DNA of 64,000 nt from Planctomycetota bacterium (GCA_019636195.1 JAHBYA010000005.1:188174-252173), one strand, 5' to 3'; numbered from the stretch's first letter, positions 23,858 through 32,796 are shown. Numbers and translations are program-made. Notes: generated from the sequence alone by a model not told the origin.

Positions 23858-25558
23858 TTAGCCGTTTGCAGGCGGCGCCCCGCGCGAAAATTCTTCCTCG
23901 CGCTCGGCTTCAGGCTTGGCGGCGGGCTTTTCGGCGGGGTTGCGGGGTTTGCCGTCGGGGCCGGTGGCGCCCTTGACCGGGCCGATGTAGTCGGGAATGG
24001 CGGGCTCAAGGCTGAGGCGCCAGGCAATCTCGTAAAGGCACTTCACCGCGGGCACCATGTCGCGGTAGTTGATGGTCTCGGGGTCGTCGAGCGTCGTGTG
24101 CATCTCGGCGTTGGTGCCCCCGAACGGGAACACCACGGGCATGCCCGCCGCGCTGTAAAAGGGCCAGTGGTCGGAAGCCGCCATCGGCGGGCGATCGCTG
24201 AACGTGAACTCAATGTCAGGAAACAGCGGCGCGGCTTCACGGCATACCTTGTCGAGCAGGCTGCTGCTGGCTGTGCCCTGCAATTGCAGGCGCTTGTTGG
24301 GGATGCGCCCGATCATGTCGATGTTAATCATGGCAATGGCCTTGTGGTGCGGCACCAGCGGGTTCTCGCAGTACCAGCGGCTGCCCAGCAGGCCCTTTTC
24401 TTCGCCGGTAAAGGTCAGAAACAGGAAGCCGCGCCGCGGCTTGACGCCGCTTTGCGCCAGCGCCTCAGCGATCTCGAGCACCGTGGCCACGCCGCTGGCG
24501 TTGTCGTCGGCGCCGTTGTGGATTTCGCCCATCTTGTCCGGGCTGCGCGAGCCGAAGTAACCGTTGCCCAGGTGGTCGTGGTGCGCGCCGAAGATGATCC
24601 ACTCGTCCAGTTCGCCCTCAACCTTGCCGGCCACGTTGCGGCATTCGCGCACCACTTCACGCGAGCGCGCGTCAATGCTCACGCGCAGTTTGGAAAGGTC
24701 GGGCCGCGCCTTAAACTCGCCCTGGTCAAATGCCTTCTGGGCCTCCAGCAGCTTGCCGTCGCCGCCCAGCAGCGCGTCGGCGGCCTCCAGCGACACGTGA
24801 AAGAAAGGCAGCGCGCTGCTGCTGCGGCCTGTGCCGGCCAGGTACAGCGGCGGCGACATCTCGGCGGCCTTGGGCGAAGGCAGGCTCATGCGGTTGTCGG
24901 TGGCGCCCAGGCTTTCGGGGCCGGTCACCATCAGGATGGCCGCCGCGCCCGCTTCACGCAGCAGGGCTTCCTTGGTGTTGAGGTTGGCGCTGCGCGAAAA
25001 GGGGTTGCGCCGGCCGCCTACCCGCCACGGTGTAGGCTCATAGCGCATGATCAGCGCGACCTTGCCGCGCAGGTCAATGCCCTCGATGTCGTTGTACGCG
25101 CGCTGGGTGTCATTCACCGCGTAGCCCGCAAAGGCGACCTCGGCGTCCTTGAGCTGCGCGTTGACGCTGGCGCCTTCGGTGGCCACGAAGTCCTGCTCAT
25201 AGGCAAGCTTCACGGTGCTGCCGGCGCGGGTGTATGAAATGGAGGGCTTTTCTTCCCACTCGCGGTGCGCCAGCTTCACGGTCTGGTACCACGTGCCGTT
25301 TTCGCCGGCGGGCTTGACGCCCGCGCGCTCCATGCGTGTGCGCACATACGCCGCCGTGATCAGCGCCTCCGGCTGGCAGGTTTCACGGCCGCGCATTTCG
25401 TCGCCGGCCAGAAAGTACACGTCGCCCTTGAGGTCGTGCAGCGTGATGCTGTCAATGTTCGGTGCCAGCGGCCGCGGACTGTCGTTGGCGACCGCATACG
25501 TGAAAAACACCGGGGCCAGTGCCAGCGCCCCCAAAGCGCGCATGTACCATGCTTTCAT
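23858..25558 (-). CDS. Exported M28-family zinc aminopeptidase
   Basis: The product is 566 residues. I chose the ATG at 25558 because AGGAAGG lies 6 nt upstream and a signal peptide follows (RALGALALAPVFFTYAVA). It is predicted to trim N-terminal residues from peptides in the periplasm or outside. A protease-associated insert (about residues 110-260) precedes the catalytic domain. The di-zinc ligands are visible: His and Asp in FGAHHDHLGNG, Asp in NGADDNASGV, the catalytic Glu-Glu pair in FTGEEKGLLGSR, Asp in NIDMIGR and the last His in GTNAEMHTTLDDPE. The C-terminus is Pro/Lys/Glu-rich and probably disordered. No sorting tag is present. Confidence 0.9.
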   Translation of the reverse strand: MKAWYMRALGALALAPVFFTYAVANDSPRPLAPNIDSITLHDLKGDVYFLAGDEMRGRETCQPEALITAAYVRTRMERAGVKPAGENGTWYQTVKLAHREWEEKPSISYTRAGSTVKLAYEQDFVATEGASVNAQLKDAEVAFAGYAVNDTQRAYNDIEGIDLRGKVALIMRYEPTPWRVGGRRNPFSRSANLNTKEALLREAGAAAILMVTGPESLGATDNRMSLPSPKAAEMSPPLYLAGTGRSSSALPFFHVSLEAADALLGGDGKLLEAQKAFDQGEFKARPDLSKLRVSIDARSREVVRECRNVAGKVEGELDEWIIFGAHHDHLGNGYFGSRSPDKMGEIHNGADDNASGVATVLEIAEALAQSGVKPRRGFLFLTFTGEEKGLLGSRWYCENPLVPHHKAIAMINIDMIGRIPNKRLQLQGTASSSLLDKVCREAAPLFPDIEFTFSDRPPMAASDHWPFYSAAGMPVVFPFGGTNAEMHTTLDDPETINYRDMVPAVKCLYEIAWRLSLEPAIPDYIGPVKGATGPDGKPRNPAEKPAAKPEAEREEEFSRGAPPANG

Positions 25559-25641
25559 CGCAGGCCTTCCTGATACTTTCATTGTGGAGCTGTTTGCGTC
25601 ATTATTACGCAGCCGGCCCCGCAATTCCCCTCAAAAGTGTG

Positions 25642-27030
25642 ATGCCGAGACTAGCGCTCATCCTTTGTCTGGCTGCGGGCACTTTGCTCACGGCTTGCCA
25701 GTCCACCCAGCCGCGGGGGGGTGTTGCCATCCGCCCGGTAAAGCTGCCGCAATGGGCGCTGACCGGCGAGCACCCGGATTATCCCAGCCACCGGTTTGTC
25801 GTGGCGTTCGGGCTGGCGCGCACGCCGGCGCTGGCGATGCAGCAAGCCGAGGAAAACCTTGAACTTGCGATCATTCGCGAGGTCATGGCGGCGCACGGCA
25901 GCACGCTGGCCAACACGCAGTTTGACGAGATTGTGAAGGGCAGCGGGGCATGGATCAGCGCCGCCGAATTCGGCGAAAGTGTGCAGCGCGACCAGGCGGG
26001 CACGGGATTTGACAACGTGGCGCTGTGCGCAATCTCGCGCCAGACGCTGCTGCTGTGGGCGCGCACGCTGCTGCCGGGCGCGCGCAAGCAGCTTGACGAA
26101 ACGCCTGAGCCGCCGCGCGCCGGCAACGTCGTGCGGCGCATGGAAGCATGGGGCCAGTACTTTCTGGCGGCGGCGCGGGTGATGGCGATGGCCTTCATGG
26201 TTGAGGGCGCGCTGGACCGCAACGCCTTTGCGGTGGCTGAGACCGCGGCCCTGCAACTGTGGGAACTGCCGAACCTGATGCGCGTGTCGCAGACCGGCGG
26301 CGGGGGCGTCGCGCGCATCGGCGGCGGGGTGGATGGCGAGTTTTCGCTGTACGCGCGCTTCCGTGACGAGGCGGCAACCGGCGTGCCGGTGGTGTGGGGG
26401 CTGGCGTCGAACCTGCGCGGCTCGGTCAGCGGCGACGACACCACCGACAAGCAGGGCTTTGCGCGCTGCAAGGTGTTGCAGATCACGCCCGACGGCACCG
26501 AAGGCGGGCAATTGCTGGCGACGCTGGACCTTGACCGGGCGCTGGGCCGGCGCACGGGCATCCTGCTGCCGCTATGGTACTGGTCAATCGTGCTGCCCTG
26601 CGCCCTGAACGCCGAGCTTGACCTTGAGATCACCGAGGCCATCACCGGCGCCGCCAGCGAATCCGAGCCGCTGCTGGCCCCCGAGTTCAAAAAGTGGGCA
26701 AAGATGCGCGCGCTGGCTGTGCGCGAAGACCCGAAGGCAGAAAGCACGCGCCCGTACCATGTAAGGCTCAAGGGCAACCTTGAGGTCAACAGCTTCGTCA
26801 AGGGCGGCGAGACGGTGGCCTGGGCCACCGGTCTGTTCGAGCTGACCGACGTGCGCAGCGGCGAGGTGCTGTACAGCTACAGCCCGGCCATCCAGAAGCG
26901 CGGCGAGCCCGGCCAGAGTGAAGCGGGGTTGGCGCTGTCTGTGCGGCAGGAGGCCGCCGCCGAGGTGATGCTTGAATTCATGGGCCGCCTGACGACGCTG
27001 CTGCCGAGCACGTCTGACCTGCCGCGCTGA
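25642..27030 (+). CDS. LPP20-like lipoprotein
   Basis: The product is 462 residues from the ATG at 25642, chosen because the signal peptide with lipobox LLTAC begins there (RLALILCLAAGTLLTAC). The first 130 residues of the mature protein resemble the LPP20 lipoprotein domain (LPQWALTGEHPDYPSHRFVV, ALAMQQAEENLELAIIREVM). The middle contains a beta-sandwich-like segment (FSLYARFRDEAATGVPVVWG). LPP20-type proteins are envelope lipoproteins whose biochemical role is not settled. The gene is divergent from the M28 peptidase and lies ahead of moaC by 87 bases. Confidence 0.7.
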   Translation: MPRLALILCLAAGTLLTACQSTQPRGGVAIRPVKLPQWALTGEHPDYPSHRFVVAFGLARTPALAMQQAEENLELAIIREVMAAHGSTLANTQFDEIVKGSGAWISAAEFGESVQRDQAGTGFDNVALCAISRQTLLLWARTLLPGARKQLDETPEPPRAGNVVRRMEAWGQYFLAAARVMAMAFMVEGALDRNAFAVAETAALQLWELPNLMRVSQTGGGGVARIGGGVDGEFSLYARFRDEAATGVPVVWGLASNLRGSVSGDDTTDKQGFARCKVLQITPDGTEGGQLLATLDLDRALGRRTGILLPLWYWSIVLPCALNAELDLEITEAITGAASESEPLLAPEFKKWAKMRALAVREDPKAESTRPYHVRLKGNLEVNSFVKGGETVAWATGLFELTDVRSGEVLYSYSPAIQKRGEPGQSEAGLALSVRQEAAAEVMLEFMGRLTTLLPSTSDLPR

Positions 27031-27117
27031 ACAATTCTTCCACGGGGTTTCCGCCCGGTGTTTCGCGGGCTGGTTTCGGTTATGGTTAATCACGGTATGC
27101 AGTAGCGGAAGGTTCAC

Positions 27118-27675
27118 TTGGCAAAAACACGCAGCGGCAAGCCCGGTGGCGATGAGCCACCCCCCGCAACCAGCGGTCGCCTTACCCACCTGAACGAGCG
27201 GGGCGAGGCGCGCATGGTCGATGTCTCGGGAAAACTGCCTTCTGTCCGGACTGCGCTGGCGCGCGCCGTGCTGCGCATGCAGCCCGCCACCCACCAAGCC
27301 GCCGTTGCCGGCACCGGCCCCAAGGGCGAAGTGCTGGCCACCGCGCGCATTGCGGGCGTGCAGGCCGCCAAGCGCACACCTGAAGCAATCCCGATGTGCC
27401 ACCCGATTGCGCTAAGCAGCGTCGAGATCACGTTTGACACCGGCCTGCCGCCTGACGCGCAGGGGCGCAAGGGCATTGCCGTGCTGGCCGCCGTGAAGTG
27501 CACCGGCGCGACCGGCGTTGAAATGGAGGCCCTGCACGCCGCGACGGTCGCGGCGCTTACGGTCTATGACATGGTCAAGGCCCTCGAAAAGGGCATCGAG
27601 ATCGAGTCGATCATGCTGCTGGAAAAAACCGGCGGCAAGGGCGGCGACTACCATGCGGATGTACAGCGTGCCTGA
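27118..27675 (+). CDS. moaC: Cyclic pyranopterin monophosphate synthase MoaC
   Basis: MoaC acts with MoaA to make cyclic pyranopterin monophosphate, the first step of molybdenum cofactor synthesis. The product is 185 residues from a TTG start at 27118 with GGAAGG 5 nt upstream. Family motifs are LTHLNERGEARMVDVSGK, the active-site IPMCHPIALSSVEITF and TGATGVEMEALHAATVAALT. A 20-residue N-terminal extension is basic. It overlaps the following rnd start by 23 bases. Other Mo-cofactor genes are not in the window. Confidence 0.95.
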   Translation: MAKTRSGKPGGDEPPPATSGRLTHLNERGEARMVDVSGKLPSVRTALARAVLRMQPATHQAAVAGTGPKGEVLATARIAGVQAAKRTPEAIPMCHPIALSSVEITFDTGLPPDAQGRKGIAVLAAVKCTGATGVEMEALHAATVAALTVYDMVKALEKGIEIESIMLLEKTGGKGGDYHADVQRA

Positions 27676-28819
27676 CACCACCGAGATCATCACTGAGGCG
27701 TCGCGCCTGACACAGGTCATTGACGAGCTGATGACCGCGCCGCGCGTTTCGCTCGATATTGAAAGCGATGGCTTTTACAACTACGCCGAGCGCGTATGCA
27801 TCGTCACCCTGTCCAGCGAAGGCCGCGACTATGTGGTCGATACGCTCGCGGTCGGCAAGGCAAGCGTTGAACTGGGCCGCATTACCTCGCGCCCGGGCAC
27901 GCCGCTGCTGATGCACTCAGGCCAGAACGACGTGCTGGCGCTCAAGCGCGACTACAGCCTGAACTTCGGCAGCGTGCAGGATACCAGCGTGGCCGCCATG
28001 CTGCTGGACTTGCCGCACACCGGGCTTGCCGCGCTGGTTGAGGCGTACCTCGGCATGCAGCTTGAGAAAGAGCTGCAGCGCCACGACTGGTCGCGCCGCC
28101 CCATTGAACGCCACCACGTCCAGTACCTCGTGAATGACACGCGCCACCTGTTTCGGCTGCACGACCTGATGCACGAAGAGTTGCGCAAGCTGGACCTGCT
28201 GGACGAGTACGAAATCGAGTGCCGCGCGGTCGCCGCCAGCGAGCCACGCGGCCGCGAATTTGACCCCGACCGTTTCCGACGCATCAAGGGCCACGGCGAG
28301 CTATCCGAGCAGCAACGCGGCGTGCTGAAGGCCCTGTACGCGTGGCGCAACGGCCTGGCCCGTGAGCTTGACCGCGCGCCCTTCCGGATCATCAGCGACC
28401 AGACGCTGCTGGATATCGCCCGGCAGTTGCCGCACACCCCCGAGCAGTTGGCGGCCATGCGCGGCGTCGGCGAGTGGCTGGTCAATGAACAGGCAGCGGC
28501 CATGCTTGAGGCGGTCAGCGGCGGCATGGCCAGCCCAGCCAACATGCGCCCGCCGCGGCGCAACGAGCCGCCCGCGCCGCGCATGGACCCGCGGCAACGC
28601 GACACGCTGGGCAAGCTCAAGCGCTGGCGCGAGCGCGAGAAAGAGGCGCGCCGGGTGGGTTTGCAGGCGATTCTGCCGACGGCCGTGCTGAAAGACCTGG
28701 TGCTGGCGCCGCCTCACAGCATTGAAGAACTGGCTGAAAACCCGCGTATCGGCCAGGCGCGCGCCAAACGCTACGGACCCGAGCTGCTGAAGCTGCTGAA
28801 CGGCCGCAAGGAGCGTTGA
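27653..28819 (+). CDS. rnd: Ribonuclease D-like 3'-5' exonuclease
   Basis: The product is 388 residues from the ATG at 27653 (27659 is possible). The N-terminal DEDDy exonuclease domain shows Exo I in SLDIESDGFYNY, Exo II in MHSGQNDVLALKRDY and Exo III in QYLVNDTRHLFRLHD (Tyr and Asp spaced by three). Substrates are expected to be structured RNAs such as tRNA precursors. An HRDC domain follows (LSEQQRGVLKALYAWRNGLA), then a second helical region with a Pro/Arg-rich linker. It overlaps moaC and precedes ispE by 3 bases, so the genes form an operon. Confidence 0.9.
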   Translation: MRMYSVPDTTEIITEASRLTQVIDELMTAPRVSLDIESDGFYNYAERVCIVTLSSEGRDYVVDTLAVGKASVELGRITSRPGTPLLMHSGQNDVLALKRDYSLNFGSVQDTSVAAMLLDLPHTGLAALVEAYLGMQLEKELQRHDWSRRPIERHHVQYLVNDTRHLFRLHDLMHEELRKLDLLDEYEIECRAVAASEPRGREFDPDRFRRIKGHGELSEQQRGVLKALYAWRNGLARELDRAPFRIISDQTLLDIARQLPHTPEQLAAMRGVGEWLVNEQAAAMLEAVSGGMASPANMRPPRRNEPPAPRMDPRQRDTLGKLKRWREREKEARRVGLQAILPTAVLKDLVLAPPHSIEELAENPRIGQARAKRYGPELLKLLNGRKER

Positions 28820-28822
28820 GGG

Positions 28823-29698
28823 ATGGGCCCGGCCCTCAAAATCCTCGCGCCCGCCAAGGTCAACTGGTTCCTTGAGGTGCTGCACAAGCGCCCGGACGGC
28901 TTTCACGCCATCGAAACGGTGATGCAGGCGATCAGCCTGTTTGACGAGATCACGGTGCAGAACGCACCTGAACTGACCTTGGCGTGCAGCATCGACCTTG
29001 GGCCGGTCGAAAGCAACCTTGCGTTTCGCGCCGCGGAGCTGCTCAGGCAGCGTCACGCTCCTGGCCGCGGCGCCAGGATCACACTCACCAAGCGCATCCC
29101 TCACGGGGCGGGCCTTGGCGGCGGCAGCAGCGATGCCGCGGCGACAATGGTGGCGCTGAACCGGCTGTGGGGTATCGGGCTGTCGAGTACCCGGATGCAG
29201 GAGCTGGTGGCTGAGATCGGTAGCGACTGTGCTTTCTTTATTGAAGGCGGCACTTCACTTTGTACAGGCCGTGGCGAGATAGTTGAACCACTGCCCGATG
29301 TGCCGGCGGTCGATTTGGTGATTTTGTACCCCAGCACTGTGTGTCCGACGGGTCCCGTGTACGCTGATGCCAGCAGTCACTTGACTGGCAACCCCAAAAA
29401 GTGTTACTTATTTCATGTTTTGAAGAGGGATACGAATCGCACTGAACTGGCCCCGGCGATTTTCAATCGTTTGCAGGAGTCAGCGTTGCGGGTCTCATCC
29501 GGACTTAGGCAGGCTTGGTCGCAGACAGACCGCTTACCTGGCGTGCTGGCGCGATTTGTCAGCGGTTCCGGGTCTTCCATCGCGTTCCTGATGGCCGACC
29601 CGGAGTCGGCTTCAAGTCTGGCGACGTCCCTCAAAGAGATGGGCCTGGGGCAGGCCTTTGCAGTCGCCAGTTTGCCCCGGGGCGCAGTATGGGGATGA
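28823..29698 (+). CDS. ispE: 4-diphosphocytidyl-2-C-methyl-D-erythritol kinase IspE
   Basis: IspE phosphorylates CDP-ME in the MEP pathway for isoprenoids. The product is 291 residues with AAGGAG upstream. The GHMP-kinase features are present: catalytic Lys in APAKVNWFLEVLHKRPDGFH, the ATP-binding Gly-rich loop PHGAGLGGGSSDAAATMVAL, the catalytic Asp in IGSDCAFFIEGG, and motif 3 in VSGSGSSIAFLM. Its direct neighbour downstream is spoVG, and ispE and spoVG also lie close together in Bacillus, so the linkage may be old. Confidence 0.96.
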   Translation: MGPALKILAPAKVNWFLEVLHKRPDGFHAIETVMQAISLFDEITVQNAPELTLACSIDLGPVESNLAFRAAELLRQRHAPGRGARITLTKRIPHGAGLGGGSSDAAATMVALNRLWGIGLSSTRMQELVAEIGSDCAFFIEGGTSLCTGRGEIVEPLPDVPAVDLVILYPSTVCPTGPVYADASSHLTGNPKKCYLFHVLKRDTNRTELAPAIFNRLQESALRVSSGLRQAWSQTDRLPGVLARFVSGSGSSIAFLMADPESASSLATSLKEMGLGQAFAVASLPRGAVWG

Positions 29699-29702
29699 GG
29701 GG

Positions 29703-30122
29703 ATGCAAGACATCGAAGTCACGGAAGTCCGCGTCAAGCTGGCGTCGGAAGACGACGAAAAGTTGCTCGGGTATTGCAGCGTCACCCTGAACAACGCGTT
29801 CGTGATCAAGGACCTGAAAATCATCCAGGGCGACGGTTCCCCGTTCATCGCCATGCCGTCGCGCAAGATCACCGACAAGTGCAGCCGTTGCGGCTACAAG
29901 AACCACCTGCGCGCCAAGTTCTGCAACGAGTGCGGCAACAAGCTGCCCGTGAACCGCGCCGACACTGACGCCCGCGGCCGCGCCAAGCTGCACTTTGACC
30001 TGGTACACCCGATCCGCGGCGAAGTGCGCGAGTACGTGCATCGCAAGATTGTCGAAGCCTACGAAGCCGAAGTCGCCCGCGTGCGCGCCGGCGGCAAACC
30101 CACTGAAATGGACGAAGGTTAG
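29703..30122 (+). CDS. spoVG: SpoVG-family protein with embedded zinc ribbon
   Basis: SpoVG is a small nucleic-acid-binding regulator. The product is 139 residues from the ATG at 29703, four bases after the ispE stop, longer than the usual 85-100. The SpoVG core is visible in two parts: IEVTEVRVKLASEDDEKLLG with GSPFIAMPSRKITDK, and FDLVHPIRGEVREYVHRKIV. Between them, where SpoVG has a short loop, sits a Cys4 zinc ribbon (CSRCGYKNHLRAKFCNECG; C-x2-C-x11-C-x2-C). The ribbon could add nucleic-acid or protein binding. The TAG stop overlaps the stop of the convergent nuclease gene (TTAG). Confidence 0.88.
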   Translation: MQDIEVTEVRVKLASEDDEKLLGYCSVTLNNAFVIKDLKIIQGDGSPFIAMPSRKITDKCSRCGYKNHLRAKFCNECGNKLPVNRADTDARGRAKLHFDLVHPIRGEVREYVHRKIVEAYEAEVARVRAGGKPTEMDEG

Positions 30123-30742
30123 GCCGCGCCCCAGATGCCGCGCGCGCGGCGTTTGGCTTCGTCGCGCAGGGCCGCGAACTTCGCGGCATACTTCGTGTTG
30201 GGCTCAATCGTCATGGTGTCGGCCCAGCCCTGTTCAAGCATCAGCTCGTTCAGCATGCGGCCGTCGGGCAGATACACGTACGCCAGCGTGCGTTCATACT
30301 TGTCCTTGCGCTCTTTGTCGTACTCGAGCCGCACCTGCGGGTCGGCCTCCAGCAGCGTAAACAGGTACATGGTGGCCTTGAAGGCATGGCTGTCGGGCTC
30401 GACCTTGTCTTTGCCGAGCTCGGGGCAGTCGATCCCGATCAGGCGGACGCGCGCGCCGTCGGCCATTTCAAGCGTGTCGCCATCGATCACGCGCTTGACG
30501 CCCGTGTGGTTGCGCAGCTTCTTGTCCGGCGCCGGCAGGTACAGCTTGGGCCGCGCGATCGCGGTTGAGCTTTCGCCGCACGGCTGTGACTTCTCGCCAC
30601 TGCCGTAAATGCCGTCGCTGCGCAGGTGAAACGGCATGATGCCGCTTTGCCACAGCACCACGCCCACCAGCGCAACAATGACCAGCAGCACCAGCGCCGT
30701 TGCACCGGGGTTGAGCTTTCCACGTTGATTCGCGCGAGCCAT
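30119..30742 (-). CDS. Membrane-anchored thermonuclease (SNase) family protein
   Basis: The product is 207 residues from the ATG at 30742, chosen because a TATACT box lies 6 nt upstream (a GTG two codons further back is within that spacer). An N-terminal signal anchor (ATALVLLVIVALVGVVLW) puts the nuclease domain outside the cytoplasm. Staphylococcal-nuclease residues are present: Asp in VIDGDTLEMADG, Arg and Asp in VRLIGIDCPEL with the catalytic Glu, and the second Arg in YERTLAYVYLPDG. It should cleave DNA or RNA with calcium. It overlaps the spoVG stop and is divergent from the PAP2 gene across only 19 bases. Confidence 0.9.
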   Translation of the reverse strand: MARANQRGKLNPGATALVLLVIVALVGVVLWQSGIMPFHLRSDGIYGSGEKSQPCGESSTAIARPKLYLPAPDKKLRNHTGVKRVIDGDTLEMADGARVRLIGIDCPELGKDKVEPDSHAFKATMYLFTLLEADPQVRLEYDKERKDKYERTLAYVYLPDGRMLNELMLEQGWADTMTIEPNTKYAAKFAALRDEAKRRARGIWGAA

Positions 30743-30761
30743 CGCCACAGTATAGCGGCGA
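30743..30761. promoter_or_regulatory. 19-bp divergent promoter region with overlapping -10 boxes
   Basis: The two divergent ATG codons are separated by 19 bases. On the minus strand TATACT ends 6 nt before the nuclease ATG; on the plus strand TATAGC ends 5 nt before the PAP2 ATG. The two boxes share four bases. Neither gene has a Shine-Dalgarno sequence, so transcripts starting at or near the A of ATG are expected, with -35 elements inside the opposite coding region. Confidence 0.55.
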
Positions 30762-31283
30762 ATGCGACAATTGGACCAACGACTCAGCAGTTCCGTGCAC
30801 GGTTGGCGCCTTGGCGCGCTGGACTACGCGCTGGCTGTGCCCGGCATGCTGTTCGGCAGCTACGTCATGCCGCTGCTGATCGTTGCCCTGGGCGTGTGGC
30901 TGGGCTGGCGCTTCGGCGCTGTCGCCACCATGAGCGCGCTGACCACGCTGGCCATCACCAACCCGCTGAAACACTTGATCGGTCGCGCAAGGCCGGAGCC
31001 GCTGGAGGCGCCGCGGGCGCTGAAGCTGCGCAAGCTCGTGAACAACCCCGCCTTTCCCAGCGGCGACAGCGCGCAGGCCGGCACTGTTGTCGTGCTGCTG
31101 ATGCTGCTGGGCCCACTGGATTGGCCTGCCAGCGCGACGTTTCTGCCGTTGATCCCCCTGACGATGTTCAGCCGCGTCTATTTCGGCGCCCACTGGTGGG
31201 GCGACACAGCCGCCGGGGCGCTGATCGGCGCGGCGGTGGCATTTGCGTACGGCCACTGGTTTGCGGTGTTTGCGGCTGGGTAG
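30762..31283 (+). CDS. PAP2-family membrane phosphatase
   Basis: The product is 173 residues with four to five hydrophobic segments. Enzymes of this family hydrolyse lipid phosphates such as undecaprenyl pyrophosphate or phosphatidic acid at the membrane. Motif 1 (K-x6-R-P) is KHLIGRARP and motif 3 (S-R-x5-H-x3-D) is SRVYFGAHWWGD, with the nucleophile His. Motif 2, normally PSGH, reads PSGDSAQAG, so the proton-donor His is Asp. This may change activity or substrate. It is divergent from the nuclease gene. Confidence 0.88.
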   Translation: MRQLDQRLSSSVHGWRLGALDYALAVPGMLFGSYVMPLLIVALGVWLGWRFGAVATMSALTTLAITNPLKHLIGRARPEPLEAPRALKLRKLVNNPAFPSGDSAQAGTVVVLLMLLGPLDWPASATFLPLIPLTMFSRVYFGAHWWGDTAAGALIGAAVAFAYGHWFAVFAAG

Positions 31284-31372
31284 AGTTCAGAGTTCAAGGG
31301 TTCACTTCATCCTGCCGCAAGTCAAAGCATTGGTCATTGCCTTTGACGCGGAATGCGAAACCCCCTCCCCCG

Positions 31373-31400
31373 TTGCCCTTGCCTGTCCATCCTCTATAAG
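31373..31400 (+). promoter_or_regulatory. Sigma-70-like promoter of metK
   Basis: TTGCCC (31373-31378) and TATAAG (31395-31400) are separated by 16 nt. The predicted start site is about 20 nt before the ATG at 31427, leaving room for the GGGAG ribosome site but not for a SAM riboswitch. Confidence 0.6.
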
Positions 31401-31426
31401 CTGCGGGTTCGACTCCGGGAGTTACT

Positions 31427-32590
31427 ATGACTGAGCGCAAGCTGTTTACGTCTGAATCCGTCGGCGAAGGCCACCCTGACAAGGTGTGCGACCAGGTGTC
31501 CGATGCCGTACTGGACGCGATCCTTGAAAAGGACCCGCGCGCGCGCGTGGCCTGCGAAACCGCCACCACCACCGGCCTGATTGCCGTGCTGGGCGAAATC
31601 ACCACCACCGCCACCGAGGTGCTGGCGCGCATCGGCGATATCGCCCGCAAAGCCGCCTGCGACATCGGCTATACCAACGGTGACTACGGGCTCGATGGCA
31701 ACACCTGCGGCGTGATTGTCGCGGTGCACGGCCAGTCGCCCGACATCGCCATGGGCGTGGACGAAAAGTCCGACCGTGAACAGGGCGCCGGCGACCAGGG
31801 CATGATGTTCGGGTACGCCACCAACGAGACGCCGGAGCTGATGCCCGCGCCGATTGCGTGGTCGCACAAGCTCACGGCCCGGCAGGCCGAGCTGCGCCAC
31901 GCCCGCAAGCTGCCGTGGCTGCGGCCTGACTGCAAAAGCCAGGTCACGGTTGAGTATGAGGGGCACGAGATCAGGCGCATCCACACGGTGGTCTTGAGCA
32001 CGCAGCACGCGCCGGAGATCAGCTTGAACGAGATCCGCGAGCAGGTGATTGAACAGATCATCAAGCCGGTGCTGCCGGCCAAGTTCATCGACAAAGACAC
32101 GATCTACCACGTGAACCCGACCGGGCGCTTTGTGGTGGGCGGCCCCCACGGCGACAGTGGGCTGACGGGGCGCAAGATCATTGTCGATACCTATGGCGGC
32201 ATGGGTCGCCACGGCGGCGGGGCTTTCAGCGGCAAGGACCCGACCAAGGTGGACCGCAGCGCGACGTACATGGCGCGCTACGTTGCCAAGAATGTCGTAA
32301 AGGCGGGTCTGGCCCAGCGTTGCGAGATTCAGCTGGCGTATGCCATCGGCGTGGCTGAGCCGGTGAGCATCAATATCGACACCTTCGGGACCAACGAGAT
32401 CGCGGAACACCGGATAATTGAGCTGCTGCGCGCCACGCTGAGTTTCAAGCCAAAGGCGATCATCGAGCACCTGAAGTTGCAGCGGCCGATCTACCTGAAA
32501 ACCGCGAAAAATGGGCACTTTGGCCACGAGGGCTTCCCGTGGGAAGCAACGGACCTTGCGGACAAGCTCAAGAAGGCGGCGGGGGTTTAG
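31427..32590 (+). CDS. metK: S-adenosylmethionine synthetase
   Basis: The enzyme makes SAM from methionine and ATP in the cytoplasm. The product is 387 residues with GGGAG 5 nt before the ATG, full length for the family. Signature motifs are [40 protein letters not shown], the P-loop-like [20 protein letters not shown] and [20 protein letters not shown]. It is transcribed alone from the TTGCCC/TATAAG promoter. Its product is the cofactor for the methyltransferase at 35261. Confidence 0.98.
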   Translation: MTERKLFTSESVGEGHPDKVCDQVSDAVLDAILEKDPRARVACETATTTGLIAVLGEITTTATEVLARIGDIARKAACDIGYTNGDYGLDGNTCGVIVAVHGQSPDIAMGVDEKSDREQGAGDQGMMFGYATNETPELMPAPIAWSHKLTARQAELRHARKLPWLRPDCKSQVTVEYEGHEIRRIHTVVLSTQHAPEISLNEIREQVIEQIIKPVLPAKFIDKDTIYHVNPTGRFVVGGPHGDSGLTGRKIIVDTYGGMGRHGGGAFSGKDPTKVDRSATYMARYVAKNVVKAGLAQRCEIQLAYAIGVAEPVSINIDTFGTNEIAEHRIIELLRATLSFKPKAIIEHLKLQRPIYLKTAKNGHFGHEGFPWEATDLADKLKKAAGV

Positions 32591-32716
32591 GGGCAAATTG
32601 TTGCATTAAAAGCCCTTGCGCGATTTGGCAAGTTTGGCTAAACAGTGCGCGCGCTCACTTAGTTCAAGTTTGCCGCGGGGGGCAAATTCCGCAGTAGGGA
32701 CTTTTCAGGCGTCGGT

Positions 32717-32735
32717 GGCGGCATATAGTGCCGCC
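32717..32735 (+). terminator. Possible hairpin terminator or operator after metK
   Basis: A 7-bp perfect stem (GGCGGCA / TGCCGCC) with loop TATAG lies in the 206-base gap between metK and the next gene. No U tract follows. The loop with its closing T reads TATAGT, so it could instead be a -10 region inside a palindrome for the downstream gene. The rest of the gap shows nothing clear. Confidence 0.3.
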
Positions 32736-32796
32736 CTCGGACAGGACTTGTGTCAAAAATTCGGAAACCAAACAAGGAAACCAAGGGGACAAACCC

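Noticed and set aside
31406-31416. GGTTCGACTCC looks like a tRNA T-loop
   Set aside because: The flanking bases do not form a T stem and no anticodon or acceptor stem is found upstream.
31284-31426. SAM riboswitch upstream of metK
   Set aside because: No SAM-I, SAM-II or SAM/SAH core is visible, and the predicted promoter leaves only about 20 nt of leader.
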